Assembly (NCBI RefSeq): GCF_018332695.1
Contig: NZ_BOQN01000128.1
Span: 1 to 64,000, forward strand
Reading direction: 5' to 3'
DNA from: Paractinoplanes toevensis
GTDB lineage: Bacteria > Actinomycetota > Actinomycetes > Mycobacteriales > Micromonosporaceae
Length of the DNA stretch: 64,000 nucleotides
How positions within the stretch are numbered: the stretch's first letter is position 1; each line of letters begins with the position of its first letter. The translations under genes and the position numbers were made by a program. Positions 52,056 to 62,093 of this stretch are shown here, piece by piece. Under the pieces are notes generated by a model. That model did no database searches. It saw only the letters and a program-made list of their open reading frames with translations, and had not been told where the DNA came from.

Positions 52056-55000
52056 TCAGGAAACCACAACCCGGTTCCGGCCGCCCTCCTTGGCGCCGTA
52101 GAGCGCGTGGTCGGCGCGGGCCAGCAACTGGTCGAGGGACGCGTCGGACGGGTCGAGGTGGGCCAGGCCGACGCTGATCGTGACGGTCAGCGCGCCGGCC
52201 TGGGTCGGGATCGGCTCGTCGCCGACCGCGCGGCGCATCCGCTCGGCCAGGTCCTCGGCCTCCCCCTCGTGGTCGGGCAGCACCACGGCGAACTCCTCGC
52301 CGCCGTAACGGCCGAGCACGTCGGAGTGCCGGATGCTCGCGCGGACCCGGGTGGCCACGGCCCGGATCACCTCGTCGCCGACGCCGTGCCCGTACGTATC
52401 GTTGATGTTCTTGAATTTGTCGATGTCCAGCATCGCGGCCGCGAGCACCCGCTCGCCGCGGCCGGCCGCCTCCACGAGGGCGCCGGCGATGGCGTAGAAG
52501 TGCCGCCGGTTGTGCTGGCCGGTGAGCTCGTCCATGGTGGCCAGTTCCTGCACCCGGCTGAACAGGCACGCGTTCAGGTAGGCGCTCATCCCCTGGGTGG
52601 CCAGCGCGGACGCGACCTGCGCGGTGCCTTCGCCGAACGCGTCGGCGCCGAGCAGGGCGACCCCGGCCCGGCCGTCGCGGTGTTGCAACGGCACGGCCAG
52701 CACCGCCGTCGCGCCGCCGAGCAGCGCGGCCAGCGCGGGCGCGTCGATCAGCGCCGGCTCCTCGCCCACCACGACCGGCACCGGCAGCGGGCCGCCGAGA
52801 ACGGCCGGGTCGGCCTTGCCGGTCGCCTCCATCACCATCGTGCCGTCCGCGCTGAGTAGCAGGCCGGCGGCGGCGTCGAGGTGGTCGGCGAGCATGCCGA
52901 ACAGGGTGCGCAGCAACTGCGCCGGATTGTGGATGCCGCTGAGTTCGGCGAGGCTGGCCCGCAGCATCTCGGCGAACGCCTGCTGCTGCTGGGCGGAACG
53001 CACGGCGAGGTGCAGTTGCGCGGCCCGGGCGGTCTCCAGGGAGACCGCGACGTGGCTGGTCACGCTGGTGAGCACCTCGACGTCGTCCTCGGTGAAGATG
53101 CCCCGCGCCAGCCGGCTGTCCAGGTAGACGACGCCCAGCAGGGTCCCCTTGAACCGGACCGGCACCACCATGATGCTGCGCAGACCGTGCTGGACCGCGC
53201 TGCGCGAGCCGAGCGCCGCGCCGTGTTCGGTGCCGGTGACCACGACCGCCTCGCCGTCGGCGGCGACCCGCCGCACCAGTGACGAGCCGTAGTCGGCGGT
53301 CTCGGCCAGGTCGGCGCCGCCGGCCGTGCGGCCGGCGAACTGCACCGGCTCCCCCGCGTCGTCCAGCAGGAAGAACAGCGCCCGCTCGGCGCCGAGGATG
53401 CGCAGCATCTCGTCGAGCGTGACCCGGGCCAACTCCTGCGGGTCGAGGACGGTGGCCGCGGCCGCGCCGATCTGCTGCAGCGCTTCGAGCCGGCGGTCCC
53501 GGCCGCCCCGGCGTTCGATGGCGGTGTGCCGGTTGGTGGCGGCACCGTCCTCGGCGCCGAACTCGGCGCGGGCCTGGCGGCGGCGCGACTCCCAGCCGTG
53601 GTGGGTGGCCAACGCGATCGCCAGGCGGGCCTGCCGGTCCGACTCGTTGACCATGCCGAGCTGCCGGAACGCCCGGGCGCGGAAGCGGGCCACCTCGAAG
53701 TGGATGATCGGCGCGTCGGCCTGCCGGGCCACGTGCTCGGCCTTGTCGCTCCACTCGACGGCCTTCGCCGGCTCCCCGGTCATCTGGGCGATGGCGGCCT
53801 CGCCGATCAGGTAGGCGGCCTCCAGGATCGGGGTCGCCTTGCGGACCCGGTTCAGGTCGGCGACGGCGGCGCGGGCGGCCGCGAGCCGGGCCGGGCGCTG
53901 CGCCTCGGTGGCCATCCGCAGCTGGGCCATCCGGCCGTGCGACTGCCAGGCGTAGAACAGCTTGTGCTGCGTCATCATCTCGCGGACGCGCAGGCCGAGG
54001 CCGCGCCACTCGGCGATCAGCGCCTCGAACGGCTCACCGAACTCGCCCTGCTCGACCAGCGCGCACGCGTTGGCGACCAGCATGTGGGCGAGCTGCACCT
54101 TGGGCGTGGTGTCCCAGGGCAGGTTCTCCCGCAGGTCGGCGAGGGCGGCGACGGCGTCACCGTGCCGGCCCTGCATGGCCGGGATCATCACCGGCAGCAT
54201 GCCGAACGACGTGCCGCGCACCAGCGCCGGGTCGGAGAGCCAGCGCAGGCCACGCTCGTACTCGGCCTGGCTCTGGTCGATGTAGCCGCGCAGCAGCATC
54301 CGGATGCCGATGGTCGCGAAGCCGGGGATCAGCTGGGCCGGGCCGTACCACCGGGCGTTGTGGGTGATGGCCTCCTCGAAGGAGGTGCCGCCGTCGTGGC
54401 TGCCGAACAGCCAGGCGGCGCCGCGCATCCACTCCACGTAGGCGGTCAGGGCCGGGTCGCCGAGCTGCTCGGCCACCGCGGCGGCCCGGGCGAACAGCCG
54501 GTCGGCGGTGCCGCGCAGCTTGATCACGGCGGCGACGTAGCCGACCAGGCAGTAGACCCGGACGTACTCCGGGCAGGGGCCGAGCCGGTTGACGGCGTAC
54601 ATCGCCCGCATCGCGAGAACGCCGGCCTCGCGCACGCGCAGGCCGACCGCGGCGGCATAGCCGCCGGCGTCCAGGACGGCGGCCAGCGCGGCGAGATCGT
54701 CGCGCCGCCGGCCCTGAGCTTTTCCGAAACCCCATCCGGTACGGCGGACAAGCCCACCGGCGAGTCCGATGCCCAACGTGGAGGCGACGAGCCCGAACGG
54801 GTTGCGCGGCAACGGGCGGCGCAACTCGGCGAGGGCTCCCCCGGCCGCCTCCAGGGCCTTCTGGTCGTCCCAGACGGTGTGGTGCAGCTCGATCCGGGTG
54901 GTGAGCAGCCCGGCGCGCACCCGCCGGTCCGGCTCGCCCGCCATCGCCGTGTCCAGGGTGGTGCCGGCCTCGGCGAACCGGGCCGCGCGCAGGTAGGCGA

Positions 55001-57203
55001 GGGCGAGCGGGTGCAGCACCGCGGAGCTCGGCGACGGGTCCAGGGCGAACGCGTCCTCCAGATAGCCGATCGCCTCGGCCGGAGCCATGTCGTCGAGGGC
55101 GCGCAGCCCGGCGGAGAGCGCGCTGCGCCGGCGCCGGTCCGGGGCGATGGCGTCACCGGCCCGCCGGTGGTGCCGGGCGACCGCGTACACGTGGTCGGCG
55201 TCGCGCAGGTGCTCGGGCAGGCCCTCGAGGGCGTCGGCGATGGCCGCGTGCAGCCCGCGCAGCCGCTCCTCGCCGACGCCGTCCAGCAGCGCCTCGCGCA
55301 GCAGTGGGTGCATGAAGACGAACCAGCCGCCCGGCCGGGCCTCGACGACCCGGCGTTCCACCGCGGCGGCCACCGCGGACACCACCGCGTCGGCTTCGCC
55401 ACCCGCCGCGACCAGCGTCTCGGTGCGGAACCGCGGACCGACGACGGCCGCGGTGACCAGGAAGTCCCGGTCGCCGTCGGTGAGCGTGGCGAGCCGGGAG
55501 GCCAGCAGGGCGCGCACGTCCTCGGCGGCGGGCAGCGCGTCGGCGCCGGCCAGGTCGAAGTGCCAGGTGCCCCAGAGCGGGGTGAGCAGCCCGGCGTCGA
55601 GCAGCCGCAGCAGGTAGGTGACCACGGCGAGCGGCGAACCGTCGGTGCGGGCCGCCACGTGCGCGGTCAGATCGGCCGGCACGATCGCACCGGGCAGCCG
55701 GGACGCGACGAGGGCCTCGACCTCGGCCGGGTCCAGCGGGGTGCAGTCCAGCTCGAGGTCGGCGTGCGCCTCGGTCGGGATGCCGGAGCCGTCCCGCTCG
55801 GTGAGCACCAGCAGCAGCGGCAGCCGGGGCAGCTCGGGCAGGAGCCGGGCCAGGACGGCGCGGCTGCCCTGGTCGAGCCAGTGCGCGTCGTCGCAGATCA
55901 GCATCAGGCCGTGGTGGTTGCGGGCCAGCTCGGCCAGGAACGTGGCGACGGCCCCGAACAGGTGGTCGTCGCGGGCCTCGACACCGGCCCGGGCGGCGTC
56001 GCCGAGCAACTCCCCGAGCCGGCCGGTCAGCCGGGCGACCAGGACCGGACCGGCGACCGTGGCGGCCTCCCGGATGCGCTGCTCGGCCTCGGCCCGGCGG
56101 TCGGCCGGCAGCAGGGCGACGGCCTGCAGGTAGTCCTCGACGGCGGCACGCAGCGGGGCGAGCGGCAGGGCCTCGTCCTCCTGGCAGGCGGCCCGCAGCA
56201 CCGGCACGTCGGTGGCGAGCGCCGCGGCCTCCTCGGCCAGCCGGGTGCGGCCCGAGCCGCCGGGACCGCGGATGACGGCGACGCCGCCGCGGCCGGTGCG
56301 GGCGCTGCGCCACCGGTCGGCGAGCCCCTCCCGCTCGGTCAGCCGGCCGCACATCGGCCAGCGGGTGACGGCCGCCTGGGCGGCGACCTCACCGCCGGGG
56401 CACTCCCGCAACGCGGCCAGCAGCGCGGCGGCGTCCGGGTAACGGTCGTCGGGGTCCTTCGCGAGCAGCCGGACGACGACCGCGGCGAGCGCCGGGCTGC
56501 CCGCGGTCACCTCCGGTACCGGGGCGGTCAGGTGCAGCCGCAGCAGTTGGCCCACGTCGTCGGCCTCGAACGGCACCCCGCCGGTGAGGCACTCGAACAG
56601 CACCACGCCGAGCGAGTAGAGGTCGGAACGGCCGTCGACCGGGCGCTTGAGCATGCCGGACTGCTCCGGCGAGGTGTAGAGGAACGTGCCGACCGCCCGG
56701 TCCTGAGCGGTCTCCGGCTCGGCCCCGAGCAGCGCCAGCCCGAAATCGATCAGCTTCGCGGTGCCGTCCGGGGACATCATGATGTTGCCCGGCTTGACGT
56801 CGCGGTGCACCAGGCCGACCCGGTGCACGGCGGCCAGGCCACGGGCCAGCTGGGCGGCCAGCTCGACCACCCGCTCGGCCGGCAGCGGCCCGTGCGAGAG
56901 CTGGTCGGCCAGGGAGCCGCCGGGGATGTACTCGAGAACCATGGCGGGTGCGCCGCCGAGCCGGCCGGCCGCCAGGATGAGCGGCACGCTCGGGTCGTCG
57001 ACGCAGGCGAGCAGCGCGGCCTCGCGGTGGAATGCGAGGAGAAGGCCCGGGTCGGCGGCGTTGTCCGGGTTGGGACGTTTGAGGGCGTACGTGGCGTGGT
57101 CACGCCGGGCGCGATGCACCGTCGTGAACGCGCCCCGGCCCAGCTCGTCGCCGACGACCAGGCCGGTGAGGTCCGCTGCCTGGATCTCAGTCACTACCAT
57201 CAC
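52056..57203 (-). CDS. Giant Ser/Thr kinase-ATPase-TPR-GAF-GAF-GGDEF protein
   Basis: The GTG at 57203 lies seven bases after AGGAG and gives 1715 residues. A kinase domain (14-270) has K42, HRDVKPGN with D135, and IDFGLA. An AAA-type ATPase (about 285-640) has GPGGSGRTR, where arginine replaces the usual lysine, and LMLICDDAHWLD. A TPR-like helical region (650-1230), two GAF domains (about 1238-1398 and 1414-1541) and a GGDEF domain (1551-1714) follow. The cyclase motif is RYGGEEF, with an RHSD inhibition site five residues before it. It should couple phosphorylation and ligand sensing to c-di-GMP synthesis. Confidence 0.93.
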   Translation of the reverse strand: MMVVTEIQAADLTGLVVGDELGRGAFTTVHRARRDHATYALKRPNPDNAADPGLLLAFHREAALLACVDDPSVPLILAAGRLGGAPAMVLEYIPGGSLADQLSHGPLPAERVVELAAQLARGLAAVHRVGLVHRDVKPGNIMMSPDGTAKLIDFGLALLGAEPETAQDRAVGTFLYTSPEQSGMLKRPVDGRSDLYSLGVVLFECLTGGVPFEADDVGQLLRLHLTAPVPEVTAGSPALAAVVVRLLAKDPDDRYPDAAALLAALRECPGGEVAAQAAVTRWPMCGRLTEREGLADRWRSARTGRGGVAVIRGPGGSGRTRLAEEAAALATDVPVLRAACQEDEALPLAPLRAAVEDYLQAVALLPADRRAEAEQRIREAATVAGPVLVARLTGRLGELLGDAARAGVEARDDHLFGAVATFLAELARNHHGLMLICDDAHWLDQGSRAVLARLLPELPRLPLLLVLTERDGSGIPTEAHADLELDCTPLDPAEVEALVASRLPGAIVPADLTAHVAARTDGSPLAVVTYLLRLLDAGLLTPLWGTWHFDLAGADALPAAEDVRALLASRLATLTDGDRDFLVTAAVVGPRFRTETLVAAGGEADAVVSAVAAAVERRVVEARPGGWFVFMHPLLREALLDGVGEERLRGLHAAIADALEGLPEHLRDADHVYAVARHHRRAGDAIAPDRRRRSALSAGLRALDDMAPAEAIGYLEDAFALDPSPSSAVLHPLALAYLRAARFAEAGTTLDTAMAGEPDRRVRAGLLTTRIELHHTVWDDQKALEAAGGALAELRRPLPRNPFGLVASTLGIGLAGGLVRRTGWGFGKAQGRRRDDLAALAAVLDAGGYAAAVGLRVREAGVLAMRAMYAVNRLGPCPEYVRVYCLVGYVAAVIKLRGTADRLFARAAAVAEQLGDPALTAYVEWMRGAAWLFGSHDGGTSFEEAITHNARWYGPAQLIPGFATIGIRMLLRGYIDQSQAEYERGLRWLSDPALVRGTSFGMLPVMIPAMQGRHGDAVAALADLRENLPWDTTPKVQLAHMLVANACALVEQGEFGEPFEALIAEWRGLGLRVREMMTQHKLFYAWQSHGRMAQLRMATEAQRPARLAAARAAVADLNRVRKATPILEAAYLIGEAAIAQMTGEPAKAVEWSDKAEHVARQADAPIIHFEVARFRARAFRQLGMVNESDRQARLAIALATHHGWESRRRQARAEFGAEDGAATNRHTAIERRGGRDRRLEALQQIGAAAATVLDPQELARVTLDEMLRILGAERALFFLLDDAGEPVQFAGRTAGGADLAETADYGSSLVRRVAADGEAVVVTGTEHGAALGSRSAVQHGLRSIMVVPVRFKGTLLGVVYLDSRLARGIFTEDDVEVLTSVTSHVAVSLETARAAQLHLAVRSAQQQQAFAEMLRASLAELSGIHNPAQLLRTLFGMLADHLDAAAGLLLSADGTMVMEATGKADPAVLGGPLPVPVVVGEEPALIDAPALAALLGGATAVLAVPLQHRDGRAGVALLGADAFGEGTAQVASALATQGMSAYLNACLFSRVQELATMDELTGQHNRRHFYAIAGALVEAAGRGERVLAAAMLDIDKFKNINDTYGHGVGDEVIRAVATRVRASIRHSDVLGRYGGEEFAVVLPDHEGEAEDLAERMRRAVGDEPIPTQAGALTVTISVGLAHLDPSDASLDQLLARADHALYGAKEGGRNRVVVS

Positions 57204-57271
57204 TCCGCTGCTCCTGGGGGTTCCTGGCTCCCATCGGCAGCGGCCGCGCGGACCTGACGATTGCTATCCGT

Positions 57272-58654
<1,383 letters not shown>

Positions 58655-58679
58655 GACAAGGCTCCCCTGCTTAGGGTGG

Positions 58680-58870
58680 CCTCCCCGCTCTGTCATGGGT
58701 ACCTGAGAGCTTCGCCGCCCGGTTTCGGGCGGTTTGCACCGTGGGTGCGGGACCACGTCGTCCCGGCTTTCCAGAGGCGCCTGCCATGCGACGGTATCGG
58801 GGGCCTGAGAGATTCCCGGGGAGGATTTGCTCCTTCGGCGCCCCGGCCGGAGCCGGGGACTCTCCCGCCG
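58680..58870 (-). promoter_or_regulatory. Tandem glycine riboswitch before sdaA
   Basis: On the minus strand the first aptamer runs from GCGGGAGAG through GCCGAAGGAGCAAATC to AATCTCTCAGG. The second contains CCTCTGGAAAGCC, ACCCACGGTGCAAACC, GGCGAAGCTCTCAGG and ends GACAGAGCGGGGAGG. These are the conserved cores of both glycine aptamers in their usual order. It ends 25 bases before the sdaA start, leaving little room for a platform, so translational control is likely. Confidence 0.9.
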
Positions 58871-58906
58871 CGGTTCGTGCGGCGCGATCTTCAGTTGTGA
58901 CTCCCG

Positions 58907-58935
58907 AGAGTGACAGCCGCTTCCAGGGCCGTCAA
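58907..58935 (-). promoter_or_regulatory. Probable promoter of sdaA and its riboswitch
   Basis: TTGACG (58935-58930) and CACTCT (58912-58907) are 17 bp apart on the minus strand. The expected start would lie about 30 bp before the first aptamer. Confidence 0.45.
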
Positions 58936-58990
58936 CTCGCTTAAACCTCCCCGAAGCGACAATCAACCTGCCTTGATGGGCCGAACGGGT

Positions 58991-59013
58991 ATTCCTATCT
59001 CGCAGATAGGAAT
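58991..59013. promoter_or_regulatory. Perfect 23-bp palindrome upstream of the EgtA-like gene
   Basis: ATTCCTATCT at 58991-59000 is the exact reverse complement of AGATAGGAAT at 59004-59013, with CGC between. The AT-rich dyad stands out in GC-rich DNA. It lies 46 bp before the EgtA-like start and upstream of the sdaA promoter. It is probably an operator for a regulator encoded elsewhere. Confidence 0.55.
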
Positions 59014-59059
59014 GCTATCTTGACGTCTCCCGGACGAGCCGACCCGAGCGGGGCGCCAC

Positions 59060-60214
59060 GTGACACAGTTGACCGAGCAGGCCGCCGAGCTGCTCATCGC
59101 CGACCGAGCGTTCGCGCCCGCGCCGCCCGGCTTCGTCGGGGCCGCGGTCGACGTCCCGGCGCTCACCCCGCCGGAGGCACGCACCCGGCTGCGCCACGGC
59201 TACCTCGCGGCCCGCTCGGTGCGAACCGCCGTGGTGAGCGGCCCACCCTCCCCCGGCCTGACGAACTGCCTGGCCCGCATGGCTGAAGACCTCGAACTGG
59301 CCCGCCCGATGATCGCGGCTACCGGCACACCGGTCGCCGACGGACCCGGGCGCCCCGACCTCGGCGGATCAGCGACCGACGGACCCGAGATTCTCCACCT
59401 GGACGGATCAGCAACTGACGGGTTCGGAATCCTCGGCCCGGGCGGGTCGGCGACTGACAGGTCCGGGATTCCTCGCCTGGGCGGGTCAGTGGCCGGCGGG
59501 CTCTCCGGGCCGGAGGTGGCCGGCGGCGGGATCCGGGTCGCGCTCGAGGCGGGCCTGGAGGGTGGCGGCCCGCTCGGCCTCGCCCACCGGTGGCGGCTCG
59601 CGCACACCCTCGCTCCGGTGCTGGCCGCGGCCTTCGCCAACACACCCGGCGGCGGCTGGCGCAGCGTGCGGCAGGCGGCCCGGCGTCACCTGCCGGTGGT
59701 GCCGCCGGGTGCGCCACGGGAGGCCTGGATCGCGTACGCGATGGACGCCCCCGACCCGCACGGCCGCAGCCTGCGCACTCGGTTCCGGGAGGGTTCGGCG
59801 CCGCCGGCGGCGGAGCTGACCCGGCACCTGGAGTCGCTGCGCCCGCCGGTGGCCGCCCGCGGCCACCTGGAGATCGACGTGGCCGACCACCAGCCCGGCG
59901 ACGGCTGGCCGGTGCCGATCGCCATCGTCGCCACCCTGCTCGACGACCCGCAGGCCGCCCTCGACGCGACGGCCGCTACCGCCCACCTGGCCGCCGAGTC
60001 CGAATTGTGGGAACGAGCCGCCCGCGAGGCCCTCACCGACCCGGTACTGGCCGCCGCGGCGCGGGATTGCTTCATCGCCGCCTATGCGGCTCTGGCCCGC
60101 CAGGGGGCCCCGCGCCCCCTGCGCGACGCGGTCGCGGATTTCACCGAGCGTTACGTTCTGCGCGGCCGCACCCCCGCCGACGACATCCTGGACCGCACCG
60201 CCGCCCAGGCCTGA
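59060..60214 (+). CDS. Degenerate EgtA-like (glutamate-cysteine ligase family) protein
   Basis: The GTG at 59060 gives 384 residues. The C-terminal half follows EgtA closely: RWRLAHTLAPVLAAAFANTP, GWRSVRQAARR, AWIAYAMDAP and PPVAARGHLEIDVADHQPGDGWPVP. In EgtA the N-terminal part holds GVELEW and EPGGQLEL, which bind glutamate and ATP. Here these are GAAVDV and nothing recognisable. A four-unit 13-residue repeat (GGSATDGxxILxLD) replaces part of the core at residues 93-145. Ligase activity is therefore doubtful. The motif comparison is from memory. Confidence 0.75.
   Translation: MTQLTEQAAELLIADRAFAPAPPGFVGAAVDVPALTPPEARTRLRHGYLAARSVRTAVVSGPPSPGLTNCLARMAEDLELARPMIAATGTPVADGPGRPDLGGSATDGPEILHLDGSATDGFGILGPGGSATDRSGIPRLGGSVAGGLSGPEVAGGGIRVALEAGLEGGGPLGLAHRWRLAHTLAPVLAAAFANTPGGGWRSVRQAARRHLPVVPPGAPREAWIAYAMDAPDPHGRSLRTRFREGSAPPAAELTRHLESLRPPVAARGHLEIDVADHQPGDGWPVPIAIVATLLDDPQAALDATAATAHLAAESELWERAAREALTDPVLAAAARDCFIAAYAALARQGAPRPLRDAVADFTERYVLRGRTPADDILDRTAAQA
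59336..59500 (+). repeat. 39-bp in-frame repeats in the EgtA-like gene
   Basis: Units start with GGATCAGCGACCGAC or a variant at 59366, 59405 and 59444, with partial units on both sides. They keep the reading frame (13 codons each). Confidence 0.75.
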
Positions 60215-60292
60215 CCCCGCCGACGACATCCGGCACCCACGGCCATCACCTGACCCGGCCGACGACATCCCGGACCGTACCGCCGCCCAGGT
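60176..60292 (+). repeat. Duplicated 3' end of the EgtA-like gene
   Basis: The last 35 bp before the stop (60176-60210, beginning GCCGACGACATCCTGG) recur at 60258-60292 with three differences. A 15-bp piece also occurs at 60219-60233. This marks an 82-bp tandem duplication event. Confidence 0.75.
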
Positions 60293-60296
60293 TCGA

Positions 60297-60658
60297 ACCC
60301 GGCGTGTGCCCGCGGCGCCAGGCCCAACCCGGCGTGCACCCGCGGGATCAGGCCCAACCCCGGCGTGCACCCGCGGGATCAGGCCCGATCCCGGCGTGCG
60401 CGGCCGGATCAGATCCGACCCCGGCGTCTGCCCGCGGCGCCAGGCCCAACCCCCGCGTGCGCCTGCGCGGTCTGGCCCAACACCGGCTTGCATCCGCACG
60501 GTCAAGCCCAACCCCGGCGTGCGCCGCCGGATCAGATCCGACTTCGGCGTCTGCCCGCGGCGCCAGGCCCAACCCCCGCGTGCGCCTGCGCGGTCTGGCC
60601 CAACTCCCGCGTGCGTCCGCAGCGTCAGGGACAAACCCGGCGTGTGCCCGCGGGCGCT
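60297..60658. repeat. Degenerate 31-bp tandem repeat array, about 12 units
   Basis: Each unit resembles CCCCGGCGTGCGCCCGCG followed by GATCAGGCCCAA. Adjacent units differ, but 77 bp at 60405-60481 recur at 60528-60604 with two mismatches, giving a 123-bp higher-order period of four units. It fills the gap between the EgtA-like gene and the convergent PLP enzyme, ending at the latter's stop. There are no unique spacers, cas genes or coding signal. Confidence 0.8.
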
Positions 60659-62023
60659 TCAGCGCAGGATGGCGTGCAGCGCGGCCAGGAGCGCGTCGAT
60701 GTCGGCCGGGGTGGTGCCGAGGCCGAAGCTGGCGCGCAGCAGGCCGCCCTCACAGCCGTTGTTGCCGGTGGCCCCGGTCAAGCGGCGGACCAGCGGGTGG
60801 GCGCAGAACAGGCCCGCGCGGACGCCGATGCCGAATTCGTCGGCGAGGCGTGTCGCCACGCCGGACGGGTCGCGGCCGGGCAGGGCGATCGATACGATTC
60901 CCACACGCGCTCTCCACGGTCCGAAGATGGTCACCTCGGACGCACCCTTCACATACCGCAGGCCATCGCGCAGCTGTGCGAGCAGTTGCTGTTCACGGTC
61001 GTGCAGCGCTGTCCGGTCGGTCGCCGCCAGCGCCGCGCAGACCGCCGCCAGCGACACCGCGCCGAGCAGGTTGGGCGTGCCGCCCTCGTGCCTCGCCGGG
61101 CCGGTCTGCCAGCGCACGTCGCCGACCTCGTCGCCGACCGCCGCGCTGGCGCCGCCGCCGGCCAGGTAGGGCGGTGCCGCGTCCAGCCAGTCGGCGCGGC
61201 CGGCGAGAACCCCGGCTCCGAACGGCGCGTAGAGCTTGTGCCCCGACAACGCCACGTAGTCGGCGTCGATCTCGCGCAGGTCGATCGCCTCGTGCGGGGC
61301 GAGCTGCGCGGCGTCGACCACGATGCGCGCACCGTGTGCGTGCGCGACCGCGGCCAGGGCACGCACCGGCCAGACCTCACCGGTCACGTTGCTGGCACCG
61401 GTCACGGCCAGCAGCACCGGTCCGCTCTGCCGACCGCCGCTCGGCGAGGCGCTTCGCCGCGCGCCGCCGAAACCGGCACCGCTCGGGTCGGCGCCTCGCC
61501 GCGCGCCGCTAAAACCGGCACCACTCGGGTCGGCGCCTCGCCGCGCGCCGCCGAAACCGGCACCGCTCGGGTGAAGGCTGCCTGAGCCGCTGCGCAGGTC
61601 GGTCAGGGCTCGGTCCACGGCCGCCACTGCCTCCTCGGGGGTGGCTGGGGCGGGCAGGCGCAGCTGGTTGGGCCAGGGCAGCAGGTTGGCGTGGTGCTCG
61701 CCGTCGAAGACCACCGTCGTCGTGCCCGGTGGGAGGGCTCGGGCCAGCAGGTTGAGGGCGTCGGTGGTGTTGCGGGTGAAAACCACCTGGTCGCCGGGGC
61801 GGCAGCCGAGGAAGTCGGCGATCACGTCGCGGGCTCGCTCGTACTCCAGGGTGGACGTCTGCGACCGCGGGCCGGTGCCGCGGTGGACGCTGCCGTAGCT
61901 GGGGAGCAGGGCGTTGACCGCTTCGGCGGCGGCTCGCACGCAGGGTGCGGTGGCCGCGTAGTCGAGGTGTACGAAACCGGCGCCGATGACGTCGAGGTCG
62001 GCGGTCTGGACGGCAAGGGACAT
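60659..62023 (-). CDS. Class V aminotransferase-fold PLP enzyme (cysteine desulfurase/EgtE-like)
   Basis: The 454-residue enzyme starts at an ATG after GGAGG. The fold is clear: FVHLDYAATAPC, VVFTRNTTDALNLLARAL, VVDAAQLAPHEAIDL, the PLP lysine in ALSGHKLYAPFGAGVL and a cysteine in VRAGLFCAHP at the desulfurase position. A 42-bp repeat inserts about 40 residues of SGAGFGGARRGADP before GPVLLAVTGASNVTG. A SAM-IV riboswitch lies upstream, tying it to sulfur metabolism. EgtE-like C-S lyase or desulfurase activity is the likely role, though not proven. Confidence 0.85.
   Translation of the reverse strand: MSLAVQTADLDVIGAGFVHLDYAATAPCVRAAAEAVNALLPSYGSVHRGTGPRSQTSTLEYERARDVIADFLGCRPGDQVVFTRNTTDALNLLARALPPGTTTVVFDGEHHANLLPWPNQLRLPAPATPEEAVAAVDRALTDLRSGSGSLHPSGAGFGGARRGADPSGAGFSGARRGADPSGAGFGGARRSASPSGGRQSGPVLLAVTGASNVTGEVWPVRALAAVAHAHGARIVVDAAQLAPHEAIDLREIDADYVALSGHKLYAPFGAGVLAGRADWLDAAPPYLAGGGASAAVGDEVGDVRWQTGPARHEGGTPNLLGAVSLAAVCAALAATDRTALHDREQQLLAQLRDGLRYVKGASEVTIFGPWRARVGIVSIALPGRDPSGVATRLADEFGIGVRAGLFCAHPLVRRLTGATGNNGCEGGLLRASFGLGTTPADIDALLAALHAILR
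61455..61571 (-). repeat. 42-bp in-frame repeats in the PLP-enzyme gene
   Basis: Copies at 61455-61496, 61497-61538 and 61539-61571 (partial) encode 14-residue units. DNA identity between copies is very high, so the expansion is recent. The repeats lie on the surface side of the large domain, between a strand and the PLP-binding part. Confidence 0.85.
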
Positions 62024-62093
62024 GACAAAGCCTCCGCGAGGGTCGGGGACCCAGGGAGGGCCCGCGCTTGCCCGCGTCGATCGACGCAGGCCC

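Noticed and set aside
60297..60658. Possible CRISPR array
   Set aside because: The repeats abut each other without unique spacers, units are degenerate, and no cas genes are present.
59060..62023. Complete ergothioneine operon
   Set aside because: Only EgtA-like and EgtE-like proteins are seen, on opposite strands, the first degenerate; egtB, egtC and egtD are absent.
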